Source: Verrucomicrobiota bacterium (GTDB taxonomy: Bacteria; Verrucomicrobiota; Verrucomicrobiia; Opitutales; Opitutaceae). From it: 64,000 nucleotides of DNA. Each line of letters opens with the position of its first letter. The stretch's first letter is position 1. Both the position numbers and the translations under genes were made by a program. Location: positions 124,001 to 188,000 of the forward strand of contig JADKHC010000007.1 in assembly GCA_016721945.1 (NCBI GenBank), written 5' to 3'. The notes below the pieces were generated by a model. The model saw only the letters and a program-made list of their open reading frames with translations. It did not search any database and was not told the origin of the DNA. Positions 60,903 through 64,000 of this stretch are shown here, one piece after another.

Positions 60903-61607
60903 ATGAAGTTCACTATCGCCCTGTTTGGTTTGCTGTTTTTGGTGGCCCCTGTTTTGGCCGCCGATAGCGCGCCCCGACCGGTGCCCAAGAAATACTTTAA
61001 AATGGTGCAAGCTGAGCGGCTGGTCTACCCGCCGCGCATGCTGAACGATGGCGTGTCGAGTGGTTCGGCTCGGGTTGTGATGCATGTGGATGCCGAGGGT
61101 AAGTTGGTGGACTGGCTGTTCGTTTCATACTCGCATCGGCCCTTTGCGGACGAGGTTGAGCGCGTGATCAAGAAGTCGACCTTTGAGCCTGAGCAGATCG
61201 ACGGGAAAGCCGTGGGTACGGTTGTGGATATCGCTTTTAACTTTGAAGTGAACGGCGTGTTGTTGGTGCAGCGTTTTGGTGTCGATACGCCAAACTATGA
61301 CTTCCTACGCAGGGTCGAGTATCAGGCTTGCAGTATGAAGAAAATCGACCGCATTCCGACACCGATCAGCATCGTAAACCCTGCCTATCCTAAGGAATGG
61401 GCGGAGCAGGGCATCACAGGCAAAGTCGCGGTGGATTTCTACATCGATGAAACCGGTAAGGTGCGTCTCCCCGCCACGGTTCAAAGCTCCCATCCCTTGC
61501 TCTCCGCTATCGCCGTGGAGGCGGTCAATAAATGGCAGTTCACGCCGCCCACCCGGAAAGGGCAACCGGTGCTCGTCCACGCCAAGCAAGTCTTCGAGTT
61601 TCGCTAA
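60903..61607 (+). CDS. Exported protein with two TonB C-terminal-like domains
   Basis: 234 residues. A signal peptide (VAPVLAA) is followed by two similar units: AERLVYPPRMLNDGVSSGSA with VVMHVDAEGKLVDW and FEPEQIDGKAV, and IVNPAYPKEWAEQGITGKVA with VDFYIDETGKVRLP and WQFTPPTRKGQPV. Both match the TonB_C fold, which contacts TonB boxes of outer-membrane transporters. There is no Pro-rich spacer, and no exbB or exbD is near, so energy-transducing function is doubtful; it may be a periplasmic partner of an outer-membrane machine. The ATG at 60903 is chosen for the signal peptide. Confidence 0.83.
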   Translation: MKFTIALFGLLFLVAPVLAADSAPRPVPKKYFKMVQAERLVYPPRMLNDGVSSGSARVVMHVDAEGKLVDWLFVSYSHRPFADEVERVIKKSTFEPEQIDGKAVGTVVDIAFNFEVNGVLLVQRFGVDTPNYDFLRRVEYQACSMKKIDRIPTPISIVNPAYPKEWAEQGITGKVAVDFYIDETGKVRLPATVQSSHPLLSAIAVEAVNKWQFTPPTRKGQPVLVHAKQVFEFR

Positions 61608-61625
61608 GCCGGAACGATGAAGTAG

Positions 61626-61703
61626 AGGTGGAGCCCGTTGTCCCTAACGGTCTGGTTTGGGATCGGCTTCGATCAAGCCCGATGGGGACATCGGGCTCCA
61701 CCT
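61626..61703 (-). repeat. About 78-bp GGTGGAGCCCG palindromic element, copy 3
   Basis: It begins GGTGGAGCCCGTTGTCCC and ends GACATCGGGCTCCACC, in reverse orientation to the copy at 26783. It lies between the convergent TonB-like and rhomboid-like genes. The remaining gap holds nothing else recognisable. Confidence 0.75.
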
Positions 61704-61860
61704 TCTGCCCATCGCTCCATGCTGGAGATTATGCTTCAACTGCATCGTTCCGGCTAAGAGGATGTAGCGGGAAAGTGACCGGATGGTTAGCTTGATGTCG
61801 TGACGCTTCGGCCCGGCGGTAATAAACGCCCTTCGATTCTTGGCGGTGGCAGAAGTTTCG

Positions 61861-62715
61861 TTAACGACGACCCGATTCGCGTTTCAATAAATCTGCCCGT
61901 GCGGCATCCAGTTTGGCCCGCTCTTTCGATGTGAGGCTGTTCAGTCCCGACTGAGCGATCTTGTCGAGTAACGCATCGACCTCGGCCATGGAACTGGTTG
62001 CCTGACGGTCCGTTTTCGTGGGAGGATTTTTTTCCTGCTTTAGGTCGGGGAGCACGCGCAGCTTTGGCTCGCGTCGGAATAAATTGATCTTCGGCAGTTC
62101 GATGCGCCCTTGCTGATAACGCACAAACGCGAAGGCGAATCCGGTCGTTGCCCAGAGGGAGATCAATGACAATAGGTCACGGTCGTTTAGGGCGATCAGT
62201 GTGCCGATGCTTACCAGAATCATTGCGACCCATTTCGTCGCTATGTTCAAAGCATACATCGGCGCATTGGGATAGAGAGTCGCGAATGCGATGAATACTG
62301 CAAATGTGCGGGGCTGACCCACTACGACGTTTGGCCACCACAATCCAAGAAGCGTGTATAGAAGCGGTGTTATCAAATACGCACAGCCATAAAAAATCAG
62401 AAACTTACGGCGGCCGAAATACCTTTCAACATCACGTCCAAACCAAACCAACATCGCCATGCTCACGACGAACCAAATACTAGGTTCATTCACCAACCCA
62501 TATGTCACCACGCGCCACACTTCGCCGTGCAGCACACGACCGCTGGTGAAGATCAGCGCGTCGAGCACCGCGCCGACTTCGAAGAGATTCAGCAACGTCG
62601 TCACCAACATCGACGCCACAAAAACGATCACGATAAAATGAGCTGCGTACACGGGATAGCCGCGCAGCCACATCACGGGACGGTGTTCGTCGGAGGTTTC
62701 GTATTCGTTCAACAT
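61861..62715 (-). CDS. Rhomboid-like membrane protein without catalytic GxSG motif
   Basis: 284 residues from the ATG at 62715. About six hydrophobic helices with the rhomboid order: EVWRVVTYGLVNEPSIWF in the L1-loop position, FGRDVERYFGRRKFLIFYG before the catalytic helices, and LTYP-like ATLYPNAPMY after it. Where active rhomboids have GASG (catalytic Ser), this protein reads VVVGQPRTFAVFIAFA, so it is likely inactive as a protease. The soluble C-terminus has SMAEVDALLDKIAQSGLNSL followed by SKERAKLDAARADLL, a DUF6576-like tail found on rhomboids of Bacteroidetes and Verrucomicrobiota. The function is unknown. Confidence 0.82.
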   Translation of the reverse strand: MLNEYETSDEHRPVMWLRGYPVYAAHFIVIVFVASMLVTTLLNLFEVGAVLDALIFTSGRVLHGEVWRVVTYGLVNEPSIWFVVSMAMLVWFGRDVERYFGRRKFLIFYGCAYLITPLLYTLLGLWWPNVVVGQPRTFAVFIAFATLYPNAPMYALNIATKWVAMILVSIGTLIALNDRDLLSLISLWATTGFAFAFVRYQQGRIELPKINLFRREPKLRVLPDLKQEKNPPTKTDRQATSSMAEVDALLDKIAQSGLNSLTSKERAKLDAARADLLKRESGRR

Positions 62716-63050
62716 TGAAGGGTGAAACGTGATTTGATCGCGTCGACTCCGCAAGCCGTGAGCGCGACTCGCGGCCCGGATGAATCCCGCACGCGGTCCT
62801 GACTTCGCCCAAACGAGACCGGCTTATTGCCAGCGTCACTTGAGAATTGGGCTCTATGCCTTGGGATCGAAGGCCGATCGGCTGTATTTTACGGAAGAAA
62901 ACGAGGGTAACGAAAAGATTCTGGAAGTATTGGCAGACCCTCGTACTCGTAAGCGTAACGATGCAGTCGGCGAAAGCTCACCTCCGAATGAGCAGAGATT
63001 GAGGTGGAGCGCGTTGACCTCTGTAAAGGCCGGAGAGATGGGTAACGGGG
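62716..63050. other. 335-base stretch between the rhomboid gene and the insertion-sequence remnant
   Basis: No convincing gene. Near 63003-63020 there is GGTGGAGCGCGTTGACCTC, which resembles the start of the roughly 80-bp GGTGGAGCCCG element but is truncated or decayed. Confidence 0.4.
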
Positions 63051-64000
63051 TGTAAGGACATGGGTAACCACTTTATGGGATGGATTGGTTGAGTGTTGAG
63101 ATGTCGTTTTGCGGTGTTGAGTAGATACTACGCAGGGTGTGTTTGGGTTGGGAGGGCTGGTTGAGGTCGATCAAGCCTATTTTGTGATGGCAGAAGTACA
63201 CCTCCCACTGCCCGTCGGACTGCGCGCTTGGGCGCAGTCCGATGGGCAGTTCGCGAAAGGCGCGTCCGACATGCCAGGTTTGGTTTTTGAAGGTGAAGAA
63301 GCCGCATTCGCGTGGGGTGCGTATTTGCATAACGGAGGGTATTCGATCAGTGGCAGTGTCGTGGGCAGACTCGCACGCTGGGGCGATAGCGGGAGGCTGG
63401 CGTGGCGCCTTGCAGGGCGTCGTGGGGCGCTCGCAGTTGTAACAGTGTCGGTAGCGGGGAACTCGATTTCGCAGTGCGTGAGGTCGCGCCAGGTGTGTTG
63501 GCGCAGCAGTTCCTCGGTGAGGGTGCGGTGGAAGCGTTCGTCTTTGCCTTGGGTTTGCGGATGCAGGGGCGGCCATGGATTACGCGTGACGCCCAGGCGT
63601 AGCACTACACGGTGAGGGCGGGTATAAAATGGCCGGCTGGGTCGCTGCAGCCCCAGGGGCCCCGTTGTCGCAAAGGATTTGTCCGGGCAGGCCATATAAA
63701 GCGAAGGGGTCTGCTCAAGCGCGTGTTGCACGGTGGGGCCTGTCTGGTTGGAGCAGGGAGAGAGCGATGTTGAAGCGGCTGTGGTCGTCGAGGACGGTGA
63801 GCGGGTGGCAGCGCTGGCCGTTTCGCAGGCCGAAGTGGCCTTTAATCCATCTGCCAAAGTTCGTTCAGGCGCTGGGTTAAACGCCGTTGGAATGGCGGCT
63901 GGACGGCGGCGGGGTTGAGCAGGCCGGCGCGTCGCACGATCTGAGTGCAGGTGTCGCGGCGGCACGCTGAATTGTGACCGAGGTCTGTAAAGGCGGCGGC
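63051..64000 (-). mobile_element. IS481-type insertion sequence remnant, continuing past the right edge
   Basis: The probable right end is TGTAAGGACATGGGTAACC at 63051-63069; TGT ends are common in this family. Minus-strand coding of a DDE integrase-type transposase follows. The other end lies outside the window, so length and target duplication cannot be read. Confidence 0.65.
63073..64000 (-). pseudogene. Frameshifted IS481-family transposase (partial)
   Basis: Pieces of one transposase are found in different minus-strand frames. In order they are RLNELWQMD near 63870; KGHFGLRNGQRCHPLTVLDD followed by HSRFNIALSLLQPDRPHR near 63760-63840; LHPQTQGKDERFHRTLTEEL near 63520-63580; YNCERP near 63435; LPLIEYPPLCKYA near 63330; and FTFKNQTWHVGRAFRELPIG with GQWEVYFCHHKIGLIDL near 63150-63300. 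At least three frame changes are needed to join them, so the gene is dead. The N-terminal helix-turn-helix part is at or beyond the window edge. Confidence 0.85.

Overview
The window looks like a chromosomal segment of a Gram-negative, GC-rich bacterium, most likely from the Verrucomicrobiota (Opitutaceae-like). This is inferred from the gene mix: many lipoproteins with a Cys-Gly-run, Thr/Pro linkers and He_PIG-type Ig modules, a rhomboid protein with a DUF6576-like tail, TonB-like proteins, SufU/SufS, and intergenic regions full of palindromic repeats. No 16S rRNA gene is present, so the taxonomy is only a suggestion.

Layout. (1) Positions 1-10255 hold five consecutive same-strand genes for modular surface lipoproteins. 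They share a lipobox, poly-Gly and Thr/Pro linker, followed by FN3 or Ig-like modules and then a parallel beta-helix, a TIM-barrel-like domain or a GH5 glycanase. Next comes a 1326-residue hybrid sensor kinase (beta-propeller, Y_Y_Y, PAS, HisKA, HATPase, receiver). Together they resemble a polysaccharide-sensing and degradation locus. (2) Positions 14.5-34 kb are mostly housekeeping: class I fumarase, KdsD, a LysM lipoprotein, HemN, a second GH5 enzyme, an AHH-nuclease/Imm11-like toxin-immunity pair, SufU-SufS, an NrdG-type activase, a 6-carboxytetrahydropterin synthase family protein, ChrA, a thioredoxin-like protein, hydrolases, a GNAT enzyme, tRNA-Leu(UAA), NadD and RsfS.

(3) Positions 34.2-57.7 kb form a large surface-polysaccharide cluster. 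It starts after a type IV pilin-like gene with its own terminator. It contains a Wzx-type flippase, polytopic GT-C-like proteins, several glycosyltransferases, four FkbM-type and several other methyltransferases, an OafA-like acyltransferase, a radical SAM protein, an O-antigen ligase/polymerase with a TPR tail, and a priming sugar transferase whose reading frame is split. Much of the cluster is visibly more AT-rich than its surroundings and is stitched together by 4-base ATGA overlaps. (4) Positions 57.9-64 kb hold a VTT/DedA-type membrane protein, XseA, an exported MsrB, a double TonB-C protein, a rhomboid-like protein lacking the catalytic serine motif, and the frameshifted remains of an IS481-type transposase that runs off the right edge.

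Intergenic spaces carry several families of palindromic repeats: a REPIN-like inverted pair, a roughly 80-bp element present three times, a 101-bp three-hairpin element, a compound cruciform element and a MITE-like inverted repeat. All functional calls rest on reading the translated sequence and recalling family motifs; no database search was possible.
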